Of a DNA stretch of 64,000 bases, positions 8,052 through 16,838 are shown piece after piece. Origin of the DNA: Geobacter sp. (GTDB lineage: Bacteria; Desulfobacterota; Desulfuromonadia; Geobacterales; DSM-12255); NCBI GenBank assembly GCA_009684525.1, contig WKKR01000001.1, positions 124,001 through 188,000 of the forward strand, read 5' to 3'. The position numbers were made by a program, and so were the translations under genes. Each line of letters opens with the position of its first letter. Position 1 is the first letter of the stretch. The notes beneath the pieces are model-generated. The model was given only the letters and a program-made list of their open reading frames with translations, was not told the DNA's origin and searched no databases.

Positions 8052-10529
8052 ATGGAGACCCTCATCGATTTGTTCCTCAGTTTTGCCCCTCGCGGCAACC
8101 GGACGGCCCTGGTCTACCGGACCGGGGTGCGCCGCCGCGTGCTCTCCTATGCCCGTCTCCATGACCAGGCGCTCAGGATGGCGGCCCTGCTGGCGAATCA
8201 AGGGATCGAACCGGGAGACCGGGTCCTGCTCTGGGGGCCCAACAGCCCCTGGTGGGGAGTGGCTTTCTGGGGGTGCGTGGCGCGGGGCGTTGTGGTGGTG
8301 CCGGTGGATTTCATGGCCGGCCGCGAGCGTGCAGCGACCATTGCCCGCTTGACCACAGCCGGGCTTGCGATCCAGAGCCGGGCCAAGGACGAACCGCTCG
8401 TCGACTGCCCGTCGCTCTTCCTGGAGGATCTGCCCCATCTTCTCTCCGGGCTCCCCCCGGCGCAGTCGATGGCCGAGCCCGAACCGGCCACCGTGGCCCA
8501 GCTGATCTATACCTCCGGCACCACCGGCACTCCCAAGGGGGTGGTCCTGACCCATGGCAACCTGATGGCCAATCTGGTCCAGGTAAACCGGCATATCCCG
8601 GTGGTGACCGGCGAATACCGGTTCCTCTCCTGCCTTCCCCTGTCGCACATGTTCGAGCAGACCGGCGGGTTCCTGGTACCGCTCTCCAGGGGGGCTTGTA
8701 TCGTCTACCTCCGCACCCTCAAGCCGTCGGCGCTCCTGGCGGCGCTGTCTCAGGAAAACATCCATGCCGTCATCGCCGTGCCCCGGCTGCTCCAGCTCCT
8801 CAGGAACGCCGTCGAGCGCGAGCTCGCGGCCAAGGGATTGACTGCGGCATTCCAATCCCTGACAGCGTTGGCCGAACGACTCCCCCCGTTGGTGCGCCGG
8901 CTCCTCTTCAGCCCTATCAGGCGCAGGTTCGGGCGCAATTTCACCCTGTTCGTTTCCGGAGGCGCCCCGCTCTCCGTCGATCTCTTCCGGTTCTGGGACC
9001 GGATGGGGTTCCGGGTGGTGGAAGGGTATGGCCTGAGCGAATGCTCGCCGGTCCTTTCCGCCAACACCTTTGACCGGCAGGTCCCCGGTTCCGTCGGCCT
9101 GCCGCTCCCCGGCGTGCAGGTAGCGATCCGGCAGGGGGAGATCCTGGCCAAAGGGGCCAATATCTTCCCCGGCTATTACCGGAACGAGGAGGCAACCCGG
9201 CAGAGCTTCACCGATGATGGCTGGTTTAGGACCGGCGACCTGGGGGAGCTGGACCGGGACGGCTTCCTCCATATCCGGGGGAGGCTGAAGGAGCTGATTG
9301 TCACCGGGTCCGGGGTCAATGTCTATCCCGACGAGATCGAGGAGATCCTGAATCGCGTGCCGGGGGTCAGGGAGTCCTGCGTCGTCGGTCTCGATCGCGG
9401 CAGCGGCGAGGAGGTCCATGCGGTCCTGCTCCTGGACGGGAGCGGCCGGGCACCGACGGAGATCGTCCTGGCGGCGAATGCCCGGTTGGACGAACTCCAG
9501 AGGATCACCGGCTTTACGGTCTGGCCCGATGCGGAGTTTCCCAAGACCACCACCCTGAAGATCCAGAAGTTTCTTGTCAGGAAGCGTCTGCAGGAGGGGG
9601 AGGGGCACGAGGATGCCGCCGGGGGTGGAGACCGGTTGATAAACGTCATCGCCCGGGTGACCGGTTCCCAGCCCCATCAGGTACGCGAGGATGCCTACCT
9701 GGTGGCCGATCTCGGGCTTACCTCCATCGGCCGGCTGGAGTTGGTCAACATCCTGGAGCAGGAGTTCCGGCTCGATCTGGACGATACCCTGATCGGCCCG
9801 CAGACCAGGGTGGCGGACCTGCGCGGGCTGCTGACCGGGCACGAACGGCCTCGCAGGCCGCAGCGCTTCCGTCCCTGGGTCAACAGCAGACCGTTGCGAA
9901 TGATCCGGAGGACCTGCGACGCCGTTATCCATTTCCCCCTGCTCAGCCTCTTTGTTTCCCTTGACGTGCGCGGGGGTGAGCGGCTCCAGGAATTGAGGAT
10001 GCCGGTGCTCTTCATTGCCAATCATGTCAGCTACCTGGACCAGCCGGTGATCATGAAGGCCCTTTCCCCTTCCTGGCGCTACCGTACCGCCACTGCTGTC
10101 TGGGCCGAGTTCTTTTTCAAGAATTTCCGCAACCTGGCGCAGTGGGCCTGGAAGCGGTTCACCTACGAGTACGGCACCCTGGCCTTAAACCTCTTTCCGC
10201 TCCCCCAGTCGCAGGGGTTTCGCAGCTCGCTCCAGTACATGGGGCAACTGGTGGATCGCGGTGTAAACCTGCTGGTTTTCCCCGAAGGGGAGCGTTCCGC
10301 CAGCGGCCGGCTCCTGCCGTTCCAGCAGGGGCTGGGGATCATGGTCACCGAGCTGGACATCCCGGTGGTCCCGGTGAAGATACGGGGCCTGGAACGGGTC
10401 TATCCCCGCGGCGCCCTCTGGCCCCGGCGCGGCCGGGTGACGGTGACCTTCGGCGAGCCGCTCCGCTTCGGCCTGGAGTCCCCGGAGGCCATCGTTACCC
10501 GCTCCAGAAAGGCAATCGACGAACTATGA
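8052..10529 (+). CDS. Trifunctional AMP-ligase / acyl carrier / PlsC-type acyltransferase
   Basis: A roughly 825-residue fusion. Residues about 1-500 form an AMP-forming acyl ligase (YTSGTTGTPKGV, GYGLSECSP, TGDLGEL, the C-terminal lysine segment PKTTTLKIQKF). About 520-600 is an acyl carrier domain with the likely phosphopantetheine serine in LGLTSIGRLEL. About 625-825 is a PlsC-type acyltransferase (NHVSYLDQP, FPEGERS). It would activate fatty acids, load them on its own carrier, and transfer them to a lysophospholipid. E. coli Aas has the reverse order and no carrier. The ATG at 8052 follows GGGAAAGGGAGG; the one at 8037 is less likely. The stop overlaps the next gene (ATGA). A paralogue lies at 36368-38842. 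Confidence 0.88.
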   Translation: METLIDLFLSFAPRGNRTALVYRTGVRRRVLSYARLHDQALRMAALLANQGIEPGDRVLLWGPNSPWWGVAFWGCVARGVVVVPVDFMAGRERAATIARLTTAGLAIQSRAKDEPLVDCPSLFLEDLPHLLSGLPPAQSMAEPEPATVAQLIYTSGTTGTPKGVVLTHGNLMANLVQVNRHIPVVTGEYRFLSCLPLSHMFEQTGGFLVPLSRGACIVYLRTLKPSALLAALSQENIHAVIAVPRLLQLLRNAVERELAAKGLTAAFQSLTALAERLPPLVRRLLFSPIRRRFGRNFTLFVSGGAPLSVDLFRFWDRMGFRVVEGYGLSECSPVLSANTFDRQVPGSVGLPLPGVQVAIRQGEILAKGANIFPGYYRNEEATRQSFTDDGWFRTGDLGELDRDGFLHIRGRLKELIVTGSGVNVYPDEIEEILNRVPGVRESCVVGLDRGSGEEVHAVLLLDGSGRAPTEIVLAANARLDELQRITGFTVWPDAEFPKTTTLKIQKFLVRKRLQEGEGHEDAAGGGDRLINVIARVTGSQPHQVREDAYLVADLGLTSIGRLELVNILEQEFRLDLDDTLIGPQTRVADLRGLLTGHERPRRPQRFRPWVNSRPLRMIRRTCDAVIHFPLLSLFVSLDVRGGERLQELRMPVLFIANHVSYLDQPVIMKALSPSWRYRTATAVWAEFFFKNFRNLAQWAWKRFTYEYGTLALNLFPLPQSQGFRSSLQYMGQLVDRGVNLLVFPEGERSASGRLLPFQQGLGIMVTELDIPVVPVKIRGLERVYPRGALWPRRGRVTVTFGEPLRFGLESPEAIVTRSRKAIDEL

Positions 10530-13165
10530 CCTGGCATCAACGGACATCCGAAGAGGTTTGCGCCGAGCTGCAGACCGGCCCGGCAGGGCTTGAGCAAGAG
10601 GAGGCCGGCCGCCGGCTGGCCGAAACCGGCCCCAATGAACTGCGCGAAAAGCGGGGTCGTTCCCCCTGGATCATGCTCCTTGGCCAGTTCACGGACCTCT
10701 TGATCCTGATCCTGCTCGGTTCGGCCATCCTTGCCGCCTTTATCGGCGATCTGGGGGATGCGCTGCCGATCATCGCCATCGTCATCATCAACGCCTGCAT
10801 CGGGTTTGCCCAGGAGTACCGTGCCGAACAGGCACTGGCGGCCCTGCGCAAGATGGCCGGCCAGACGGCCAGGGTGGTGCGGGGGGGGCAGGTCGAGGAG
10901 CTGCCTGCCCGTGAGATCGTGCCGGGCGACCTTGTTATCCTGGAGACCGGCGCCGTGGTCCCGGCCGACCTGCGCCTCTGCGAGGCAGTGCACCTGCGGG
11001 TCGAGGAGGCAGCCCTCACCGGCGAGTCGGTCCCGGTGGACAAGGACACGGCCCCTCGCGACGATGCCGCGCTCCCCCTGGGGGACCGGCTCAACATGGC
11101 CTATCGCGGCACCGTGGTGGTCTATGGCCGGGGGAGCGGCATTGCCGTGGCAACCGGCATGGCCACCGAGCTGGGGGGGATCGCCGCCCTGCTGGAGGGG
11201 GAGGAAGAGGTAAGAACCCCTCTGCAGCGCCGCCTGACCCACTTCGGCAAGCGGCTGGCAGCCGTCATCATCGCCATCTGCGCGGTGGTGCTCGTTGCGG
11301 GGCTCATGCGTGGGGAGCCGCTTCCCCTCATGCTTCTCACCGCCATCTCCCTGGCCGTTGCCGCCATCCCCGAGGCGCTGCCGGCAGTGGTCACCATCTC
11401 CCTGGCCCTGGGTGCCAACAAGATGGTCCGCCAGAATGCCCTGATCCGCCGGCTGCATGCCGTGGAGACCCTCGGGTCGGTCTCCTGCATCTGCACCGAC
11501 AAGACCGGCACCCTGACCCTCAACCGGATGGCCGTGACCGAGTTCTTCCACGACGGAAAGCGGGTGATGCGGGACCAGCTGCAGGGGTTTGCAGCGTCCC
11601 TTCCCAAGGGGGAGGAAGGAGTCGGTGCCGCGGAATTCCTGTTCATTGCCGCGGCTCTCAGCAACGACGCCCGCCGGAGTGCCGAGGGTGAGTGGAAAGG
11701 GGACCCCACCGAGACTGCCCTGGCCGTCCTGGCACAAGAGGCCGGTTTCGACCGGGAAGAGCTCGAACGGCTCTATCCGCGCGTGGCAGAACTCCCCTTC
11801 GATGCCGAGCGCAAGGCCATGACCACCATCCACCGCTTTGGTAACGGTTTCGTCTCGTTCACCAAGGGGGCTCTGGAGTCGCTCACCGCGGGGCTGGCCA
11901 AGGAAGCGGCGGAATCGGCGGGGCCGATCTATCGCAACGAAGGGGAGCGGATGGCAGCGGAGGGGCTCAGGACCATCTGCCTTGCCATGCGTCGCTGGGA
12001 TTCCCTGCCGCACCCCCTGGAGCCCGACCCGGTGGAGCAGGGGCTGCAGCTCCTCGGCCTGGTCGGGATCGAGGACCCCCCCCGGCCGGAGGCTGCCGAG
12101 GCGGTTGCCCTCTGCCGGACTGCCGGCATCACCCCCATCATGATAACCGGCGACCACGGCGTCACGGCTCGGGCCATTGCCCGCGATGTGGGGATACTGG
12201 GGCCGGCGGACGACGGGGTCATGACCGGCGCCGAGCTGGCAGAGACCGACGATGCCCGCTTCCGCGAGATGGTCGGCACGGTCCGGGTCTATGCGCGGGT
12301 GGCGCCGGCCCAGAAGCTGCGGATCGTCAAGGCTCTGCAGGAGCAGGGGGAGTACGTGGCCATGACCGGCGACGGGGTCAACGATGCCCCGGCCCTGCAG
12401 CGGGCCGACATCGGCATCGCCATGGGGATCACCGGCACCGACGTTGCCAAGGGCGCGGCCTCCATGGTGCTTTTGGACGACAATTTCGCCACCATCGTCA
12501 ATGCGGTTCGCGAGGGGAGGCGGATCTACCGGAACATCCTCCGCTTCATCGTCTACTCCCTCACCGCCAATGCCGGCACCCTCTGGCTGGTCTTCCTCGC
12601 CCCCTTCCTCGGTCTGCCGCTCCCCCTGCTGCCGATCCAGATCCTCTGGCTGAACCTCCTCTGCGACAGCCTGCCCGGCCTCGCCCTGACCGCCGAGCCG
12701 GCAGGGCCCGAGGTGATGCAACAGCCCCCCATGCCGCCGGGGGAAGGGATCTTCGGCAGCGGCAGGGGATGGTATCTCGCCGGTTACGGCCTCCTCCTGG
12801 GTGGGGCGGCCCTGCTGCTCCAGTGGTGGGGCAAGACGGCCGGTCTCCAGTGGCAGACCATGGTCTTTACCTTTCTGGTGGCCAGCCGGATGGTCTTTGT
12901 CCTGCAGGTCCGTTCACGCGACCGCTCCCTCCTGGAGATTGGCCTCTTCTCCAATCGCCCCCTGGTCGGTGCCATTGCCATCACCACGCTGCTGCAGCTG
13001 GCAGTGGTCTATCTTCCTCCCCTCAACCGGCTTTTCGCCACCCACCCCCTGAGCCTCCCCGAACTCTCCATGGTCGTCGTCGCCGCCGGCCTGGTCCAGG
13101 TGACCGGGGAACTGGAAAAACTCCTGCGCCGCAGCCTGGGGAGGCGACAGGGCTCGCAGGTGTAG
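10526..13165 (+). CDS. P-type cation-transporting ATPase, type II (Ca2+-like)
   Basis: An 879-residue P2-type ATPase. An N-terminal cation-ATPase domain is followed by TGES of the actuator domain near residue 165, PEALPAVVTISLALG in M4, the phosphorylation motif CTDKTGTLTLNRM with Asp near 323, TGDGVNDAPAL in the hinge, and about ten membrane helices. M6 reads NLLCDSLPGLAL, keeping the Asp used for Ca2+ or Mn2+ binding in this class. No heavy-metal CPx motif or HMA domain is present, so a P1B role is unlikely. The start overlaps the stop of the acyltransferase fusion by four bases, which fixes it and indicates coupled translation. The exact ion is not proven. Confidence 0.92.
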   Translation: MTWHQRTSEEVCAELQTGPAGLEQEEAGRRLAETGPNELREKRGRSPWIMLLGQFTDLLILILLGSAILAAFIGDLGDALPIIAIVIINACIGFAQEYRAEQALAALRKMAGQTARVVRGGQVEELPAREIVPGDLVILETGAVVPADLRLCEAVHLRVEEAALTGESVPVDKDTAPRDDAALPLGDRLNMAYRGTVVVYGRGSGIAVATGMATELGGIAALLEGEEEVRTPLQRRLTHFGKRLAAVIIAICAVVLVAGLMRGEPLPLMLLTAISLAVAAIPEALPAVVTISLALGANKMVRQNALIRRLHAVETLGSVSCICTDKTGTLTLNRMAVTEFFHDGKRVMRDQLQGFAASLPKGEEGVGAAEFLFIAAALSNDARRSAEGEWKGDPTETALAVLAQEAGFDREELERLYPRVAELPFDAERKAMTTIHRFGNGFVSFTKGALESLTAGLAKEAAESAGPIYRNEGERMAAEGLRTICLAMRRWDSLPHPLEPDPVEQGLQLLGLVGIEDPPRPEAAEAVALCRTAGITPIMITGDHGVTARAIARDVGILGPADDGVMTGAELAETDDARFREMVGTVRVYARVAPAQKLRIVKALQEQGEYVAMTGDGVNDAPALQRADIGIAMGITGTDVAKGAASMVLLDDNFATIVNAVREGRRIYRNILRFIVYSLTANAGTLWLVFLAPFLGLPLPLLPIQILWLNLLCDSLPGLALTAEPAGPEVMQQPPMPPGEGIFGSGRGWYLAGYGLLLGGAALLLQWWGKTAGLQWQTMVFTFLVASRMVFVLQVRSRDRSLLEIGLFSNRPLVGAIAITTLLQLAVVYLPPLNRLFATHPLSLPELSMVVVAAGLVQVTGELEKLLRRSLGRRQGSQV

Positions 13166-13271
13166 AAAATCCCACAACAACACTGGGTACTATTCCACAC
13201 TCCGGCTGACCCTGCGGGGAGTATTCCAATAATTACACGCAATGACGGCATGTTACGCGCCGGTTACTTAT

Positions 13272-13287
13272 TGGCATGCTCCTTGTT
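13272..13287 (+). promoter_or_regulatory. Possible sigma-54 promoter of the HMA-DUF2318-ABC operon
   Basis: TGGCATGCTCCTTGTT resembles the -24/-12 consensus with the right GG-to-G spacing, but the -12 GC reads GT. It lies about 48 bp before the HMA gene, and no other clear promoter is seen. Confidence 0.35.
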
Positions 13288-13334
13288 AATGAGAGCTGCA
13301 GATGCTGCAGTATGTTCATGAAAAGGGGAACGAA

Positions 13335-13751
13335 ATGAAGATGAACAGGGGAAATATCCTGGCAGCCGTGACGGTTGCCGTTGTCCTGGTGCTGTTCGGG
13401 CTCTTTGTCCGGTTCGATGCTTCGGCAAACACCTATGCCGTCCTCAAAGCCTCGGGCATGACCTGCTCCAGCTGCTCCGGCAAGGTGGAACAGGCCCTGC
13501 GAAACAAGCCCGGCGTCTCGTCGGTCAGGGTGGATCTCCCCAGCGGCCTGGTGCTGGTCGGCTATGACGGCCGGGTGCTGGAGGCCCGCATGCTGGCGGA
13601 GGACGTGAGCAAGGCCGGCTTCAGCGCCACGGTGCAGCGGGTGCTGGATGCGAAGCAGTATGCGGCGCTGATGGGGGGGAGTTCCTCTGGCGGCGGCTGC
13701 GGCAACTGCAACAGCTCCAGCGGGTGCGGCGGAAAAGCTGCTCAGCAGTAA
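13335..13751 (+). CDS. Membrane-anchored HMA-domain metal-binding protein with Cys-rich tail
   Basis: A 138-residue protein with one N-terminal membrane segment (about 7-25), an HMA domain (about 36-105) and a Gly/Ser/Cys-rich tail. The metal motif is GMTCSSCSGKVEQAL, a CxxC variant with an extra Ser-rich loop, and the tail GGGCGNCNSSSGCGG adds three cysteines. This looks like a periplasm-facing metal chaperone or receptor rather than cytosolic CopZ. AAGGGGAACGA precedes the ATG at 13335; an in-frame ATG at 13302 is not favoured. It leads the DUF2318 / FtsX / ABC-ATPase genes, so metal relay within that system is inferred. Copper or ferrous iron are both possible. Confidence 0.8.
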   Translation: MKMNRGNILAAVTVAVVLVLFGLFVRFDASANTYAVLKASGMTCSSCSGKVEQALRNKPGVSSVRVDLPSGLVLVGYDGRVLEARMLAEDVSKAGFSATVQRVLDAKQYAALMGGSSSGGGCGNCNSSSGCGGKAAQQ

Positions 13752-13802
13752 ACAGAGATGGTTGATCACCGGTATTTTCACCATAGAACAAGGAGAGCAT
13801 CA

Positions 13803-14273
13803 ATGGTACGTAACAATGGCATAGTCAGGGTTTTAGGAGTGGTTCTCGTGATGGTCTGTCTGCTGCAGGGTGGAGCGTATGCCCTGAATCTGCCGGGGTT
13901 TGGCAAGTATCAGAAGGTCACGCCGGTCAATGGCATGGTGAGCATCCCCGTGGCCAAGGTGAACGACGGCAAGGCACATTTCTATGCCATAAATGAGGGC
14001 GGCAAAGAGGTTGCCTTTTTCCTGGTCAAGGCAGCGGACGGCAGCCTGAAGACCGCCTTCGACGCCTGTGATGTCTGTTATAAGGAAAAGAAGGGGTATG
14101 AACAGAACGGCGATGCCATGGTCTGCAAGAACTGCAAGATGAAATTCGCTACCAGCAAGATCGGCCCCCACGCGGTCGGAGGGTGCAATCCCTCCTATCT
14201 CCCCAGCAGGCCGGCCGGCGCAAATATCGTCATCTCCGTTGCCGATCTGCGCGCCGGTGCGCGGTACTTCTGA
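13803..14273 (+). CDS. DUF2318 secreted metal-associated protein
   Basis: A 156-residue exported protein with a signal peptide (about 1-27). A DUF2318-type domain carries FDACDVCYKEKKGYEQ, then VCKNCKMKFA, then GGCNPSYLP, five cysteines arranged as CxxC, CxxC and a single Cys. DUF2318 domains are found beside FTR1/P19 iron uptake and FtsX-type permeases in other bacteria. The start at 13803 is fixed by AAGGAGAG; an in-frame ATG at 13758 would put non-signal sequence in front. It is 51 bp after the HMA gene and 46 bp before the permease gene, so co-transcription is likely. Its ligand is not known. Confidence 0.85.
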   Translation: MVRNNGIVRVLGVVLVMVCLLQGGAYALNLPGFGKYQKVTPVNGMVSIPVAKVNDGKAHFYAINEGGKEVAFFLVKAADGSLKTAFDACDVCYKEKKGYEQNGDAMVCKNCKMKFATSKIGPHAVGGCNPSYLPSRPAGANIVISVADLRAGARYF

Positions 14274-14319
14274 GCCGTGCGCCGTGCCACACGTTTTTGC
14301 CAGATAGCGGAGAGTCTCG

Positions 14320-15480
14320 ATGAAACTGCATAGCATATCCTTCAACAACCTGCGGCGACGCAAGGCCAAGATGGCCTTTCTCACCATCGGCCTGATGGTC
14401 GGCATCACCACCATCGTCACCCTGATCACCCTGACCCGCTCCATGGCCACGGACATCGAACACAAGATGGAGGAGTTCGGTGCCAACATCCTGATCACCC
14501 CCCAGAGCAACGACCTGGCCATGAACTATGGCGGCATCAGCCTGGGCGGGATCTCCTTTGACCAGCGGGAGATCAGGGAACGCGACCTGGCAAAGATCCG
14601 CTCCATCAGGAACCACGCCAATATCTCCGCCGTGTCGCCCAAGGTCCTGGGTGGGGTGAAGATCGCAGGCCGGGATGTGCTCCTGGTCGGGGTCGATTTC
14701 GCCATGGAGCTGAAGATGAAGCAGTGGTGGAGCATCTTCGGCGACGTCCCGAAGACAGAGCACGAACTGCTGGTGGGAAGCGACGCTGCCAAGGCGCTCA
14801 ACGTCATGAACGGCGACACCCTGACCATCAAGGGTGAGCAGTTCAAGGTGGCTGGCGTGCTGGATCAGACCGGCTCCCAGGACGACGGCCTGGTCTTTGC
14901 CGGCCTGGCAAAGGCCCAGAAACTCCTGGGCAAGGAGGGGCGGATCTCGCTGGTCGAGGTGGCTGCGCTCTGTTCCGGCTGCCCCATCGGCGACATGGTG
15001 GTGCAGATTGCCGAGAAGCTCCCGGATGCCAAGGTATCCGCCATCCAGCAGGTCGTTGCCACCCGTCTGCACGCCCTTGACCAGTTCAAGCGCTTTTCCT
15101 ATGCCATGGCCGCGGTGGTGGTCTTCATCGGCTCCCTCATCGTCTTTGTCACCATGATGGGGAGCGTGACCGAGCGGACCGTGGAGATCGGCGTCTTCCG
15201 CGCCATCGGCTTCAGGAAGAGCCACATCATGCGGATCATCCTCCTTGAGGCAACCGTGGTGAGCATCATTGCCGGCCTGTTCGGCTATCTGACCGGTATG
15301 GGGGGCGCCAGGCTGGCGTTGCCCTTCATGGCCGAGAACCGGGATGCCGTGCTGGTCTGGGACCCGCTGGTGGCGGTGGGCGCAATCTGTCTGGCGCTCT
15401 TGCTCGGGCTCGTCGCCAGTCTCTACCCGGCGCTGCATGCGAGCAGGATGGATCCGACCGAAGCGCTGCGGGCGCTCTAG
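14320..15480 (+). CDS. ABC transporter permease, FtsX/MacB type
   Basis: A 386-residue permease with the MacB/FtsX arrangement: one N-terminal membrane helix (about 18-40), a large periplasmic domain (about 45-260), then three C-terminal helices (about 265-375). The typical EIGVFRAIGFRKSHI cytoplasmic coupling segment lies between the second and third helices. Such permeases work by mechanotransmission with a LolD-type ATPase and often do not move a substrate across the membrane themselves. The ATPase gene follows 31 bp later. A CSGCP motif in the periplasmic domain might bind metal; this is inference. Confidence 0.9.
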   Translation: MKLHSISFNNLRRRKAKMAFLTIGLMVGITTIVTLITLTRSMATDIEHKMEEFGANILITPQSNDLAMNYGGISLGGISFDQREIRERDLAKIRSIRNHANISAVSPKVLGGVKIAGRDVLLVGVDFAMELKMKQWWSIFGDVPKTEHELLVGSDAAKALNVMNGDTLTIKGEQFKVAGVLDQTGSQDDGLVFAGLAKAQKLLGKEGRISLVEVAALCSGCPIGDMVVQIAEKLPDAKVSAIQQVVATRLHALDQFKRFSYAMAAVVVFIGSLIVFVTMMGSVTERTVEIGVFRAIGFRKSHIMRIILLEATVVSIIAGLFGYLTGMGGARLALPFMAENRDAVLVWDPLVAVGAICLALLLGLVASLYPALHASRMDPTEALRAL

Positions 15481-15511
15481 GAAACTCTGACAATCAATAC
15501 GAGGTAAACAG

Positions 15512-16204
15512 ATGGCATTGATCAATCTGCGCGACCTGCGCAAAGAGTATGTGAGTGACACCGAAACCGTCGAGGCGCTGCGGGGGGTGAGTTTCACCAT
15601 CACTGCCGGCGAGTTCGTCTGCATCATGGGGCAGTCCGGCTCGGGCAAGAGCACGCTCCTCTCCGTGCTGGGGGGGATGAGCCACCCCTCGACCGGCGAG
15701 GTGACGATTGCGGGAAAACAGCTCTACGCGCTCTCCGACGACTCCCTCGCCGATTTCCGGGCCACCCACCTCGGTTTCGTTTTCCAGTCGTTCCACCTGA
15801 TTCCCTATCTCACCGCGCGGGAGAACGTCATGCTCCCCCTGGCGATCACCAGGGAAAAGCGGGGGGAGAAGATCAGGGCGGCCGAGGAGGCCCTCACCAG
15901 GGTGGGGCTGGGGCGCAAGATGGACCGGCTTCCCAACCAGCTTTCCGGCGGCGAGCAGGAGCGGGTCGCCATTGCCAGGGCCATCGTCAACAAGCCGCAC
16001 ATCCTCCTGGCCGACGAACCGACCGGCAACCTGGACAGCAAGACCAGCGACGAGGTCATGGCGATCTTTAGGGAGCTGAACGAGGAAGGGCAGACCATTG
16101 TCATGGTCACCCACAACCCGGACAACTGCGCCTATGCCCACCGGACCATCTATCTGCGCGACGGCGTGGTGGTCAGCCAGGCCGAAATCTCCCTGGCAGC
16201 CTGA
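15512..16204 (+). CDS. ABC transporter ATP-binding protein (LolD/MacB-like)
   Basis: A 230-residue ATPase of the LolD/MacB/FtsE class. Walker A is GQSGSGKST near residue 40, the signature is LSGGEQERVAIARA near 146, Walker B is HILLADEPTGNLDS near 166, and the switch histidine is in MVTHN. It pairs with the FtsX-type permease encoded just upstream and is the last gene of the HMA-DUF2318-permease-ATPase unit. The equivalent genes of Campylobacter-type P19/FTR1 iron clusters have the same order of DUF2318-like, permease and ATPase, which suggests metal trafficking here. tRNA-Gly follows after 70 bp. Confidence 0.93.
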   Translation: MALINLRDLRKEYVSDTETVEALRGVSFTITAGEFVCIMGQSGSGKSTLLSVLGGMSHPSTGEVTIAGKQLYALSDDSLADFRATHLGFVFQSFHLIPYLTARENVMLPLAITREKRGEKIRAAEEALTRVGLGRKMDRLPNQLSGGEQERVAIARAIVNKPHILLADEPTGNLDSKTSDEVMAIFRELNEEGQTIVMVTHNPDNCAYAHRTIYLRDGVVVSQAEISLAA

Positions 16205-16231
16205 TTACGAAAGCAACGCGAAAAAAAATTG

Positions 16232-16260
16232 TTGACTCTGCCGGAGCGATTTGGTACAAA
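16232..16260 (+). promoter_or_regulatory. Sigma-70 promoter of tRNA-Gly
   Basis: TTGACT at 16232-16237 and TACAAA at 16255-16260 with 17 bp spacing; the tRNA starts 15 bp later. Confidence 0.7.
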
Positions 16261-16274
16261 ACGAAACTCGTTGA

Positions 16275-16349
<75 letters not shown>

Positions 16350-16359
16350 AAAAGTTCAA

Positions 16360-16397
16360 AAGAGGGTTCAAGGTCACTTGAATCCTCTTTTTGTTTT
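16360..16397 (+). terminator. Rho-independent terminator after tRNA-Gly
   Basis: AGAGGGTTCAAG pairs with CTTGAATCCTCT across a short loop and is followed by a T run. A similar hairpin lies at 48058-48084, where the same flanking sequence is repeated. Confidence 0.75.
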
Positions 16398-16440
16398 GGG
16401 CATGAACTGTCATGTTACACGCACGTTCCCTGTAGTTTCA
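16360..16440. repeat. Left copy of non-coding repeat block 1
   Basis: The hairpin and the next 50 bases (ending CCTGTAGTTTCA) align with 48058-48138. Shared stretches are a GTCAAGGTC...CTTGA hairpin, GTTTT..GGCAT.AAC.GTC, GTTACAC and CCTGTAGTTTCA. Confidence 0.6.
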
Positions 16441-16499
16441 CACCGCTGTCAGCGCGAGCAGTTGGAAGTCCCAGCCTATCATTAACTACAACAAAATTT

Positions 16500-16527
16500 T
16501 TGACAAATTAACCAAATTGGTTATTAT
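16500..16527 (+). promoter_or_regulatory. mqsRA promoter with palindromic operator
   Basis: TTGACA at 16500-16505 and TATTAT at 16522-16527 are 16 bp apart. The spacer holds a perfect palindrome, TAACCAAATTGGTTA (16509-16523), whose AACC/GGTT arms match the kind of site bound by MqsA. The toxin ATG is only 7 bp after the -10 box, so the transcript would be leaderless or nearly so. Confidence 0.75.
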
Positions 16528-16533
16528 GATGCC

Positions 16534-16836
16534 ATGGAAAAACGAACCTGGCATTACAGCCTCGATGAAATCAAAGAAGTCGTGCGCAGCCGGGGTATCC
16601 ATGTTTTCACGCGGATAGCCCGTGAAAATGGTTTTAAAATGGGGCTTACGCATGCCCAACTCATCGAGGTTGTTCTGAATTTACGAGTAGCAGACCTTTA
16701 CAAGTCGATGACCACACATAATGACCACACGCTTTGGCAAGATGTATATCACGCAACAACTCCGAATGGGAAAATCGCCTACATAAAGCTGACCCTGCAA
16801 GCAGGAGCAGTAGTCATCCAGTTTAAGGAGAAATAG
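16534..16836 (+). CDS. mqsR: MqsR-type mRNA interferase toxin
   Basis: A 100-residue toxin of the MqsR family, which cuts mRNA at GC-containing trinucleotides. It aligns from end to end with the E. coli protein pattern: it starts MEKRTWH, contains LRVADLYKSMTTHNDHTLWQDVYHA, with the Lys and Tyr used in catalysis, and ends QFKEK. As in E. coli the toxin gene comes first and the antitoxin second, 2 bp apart. No ribosome site can be placed between the -10 box and the ATG, so initiation on a leaderless message is inferred. It lies right after tRNA-Gly at the left end of the island. Confidence 0.93.
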   Translation: MEKRTWHYSLDEIKEVVRSRGIHVFTRIARENGFKMGLTHAQLIEVVLNLRVADLYKSMTTHNDHTLWQDVYHATTPNGKIAYIKLTLQAGAVVIQFKEK

Positions 16837-16838
16837 TC

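Noticed and set aside
7620-10025. 801-codon minus-strand ORF opposite the AMP-ligase fusion
   Set aside because: GC-rich antisense shadow with low-complexity Pro/Gly/Arg composition.
10400-12721. 773-codon minus-strand ORF opposite the P-type ATPase
   Set aside because: Antisense shadow; composition is unlike a protein and the ATPase motifs are complete on the plus strand.
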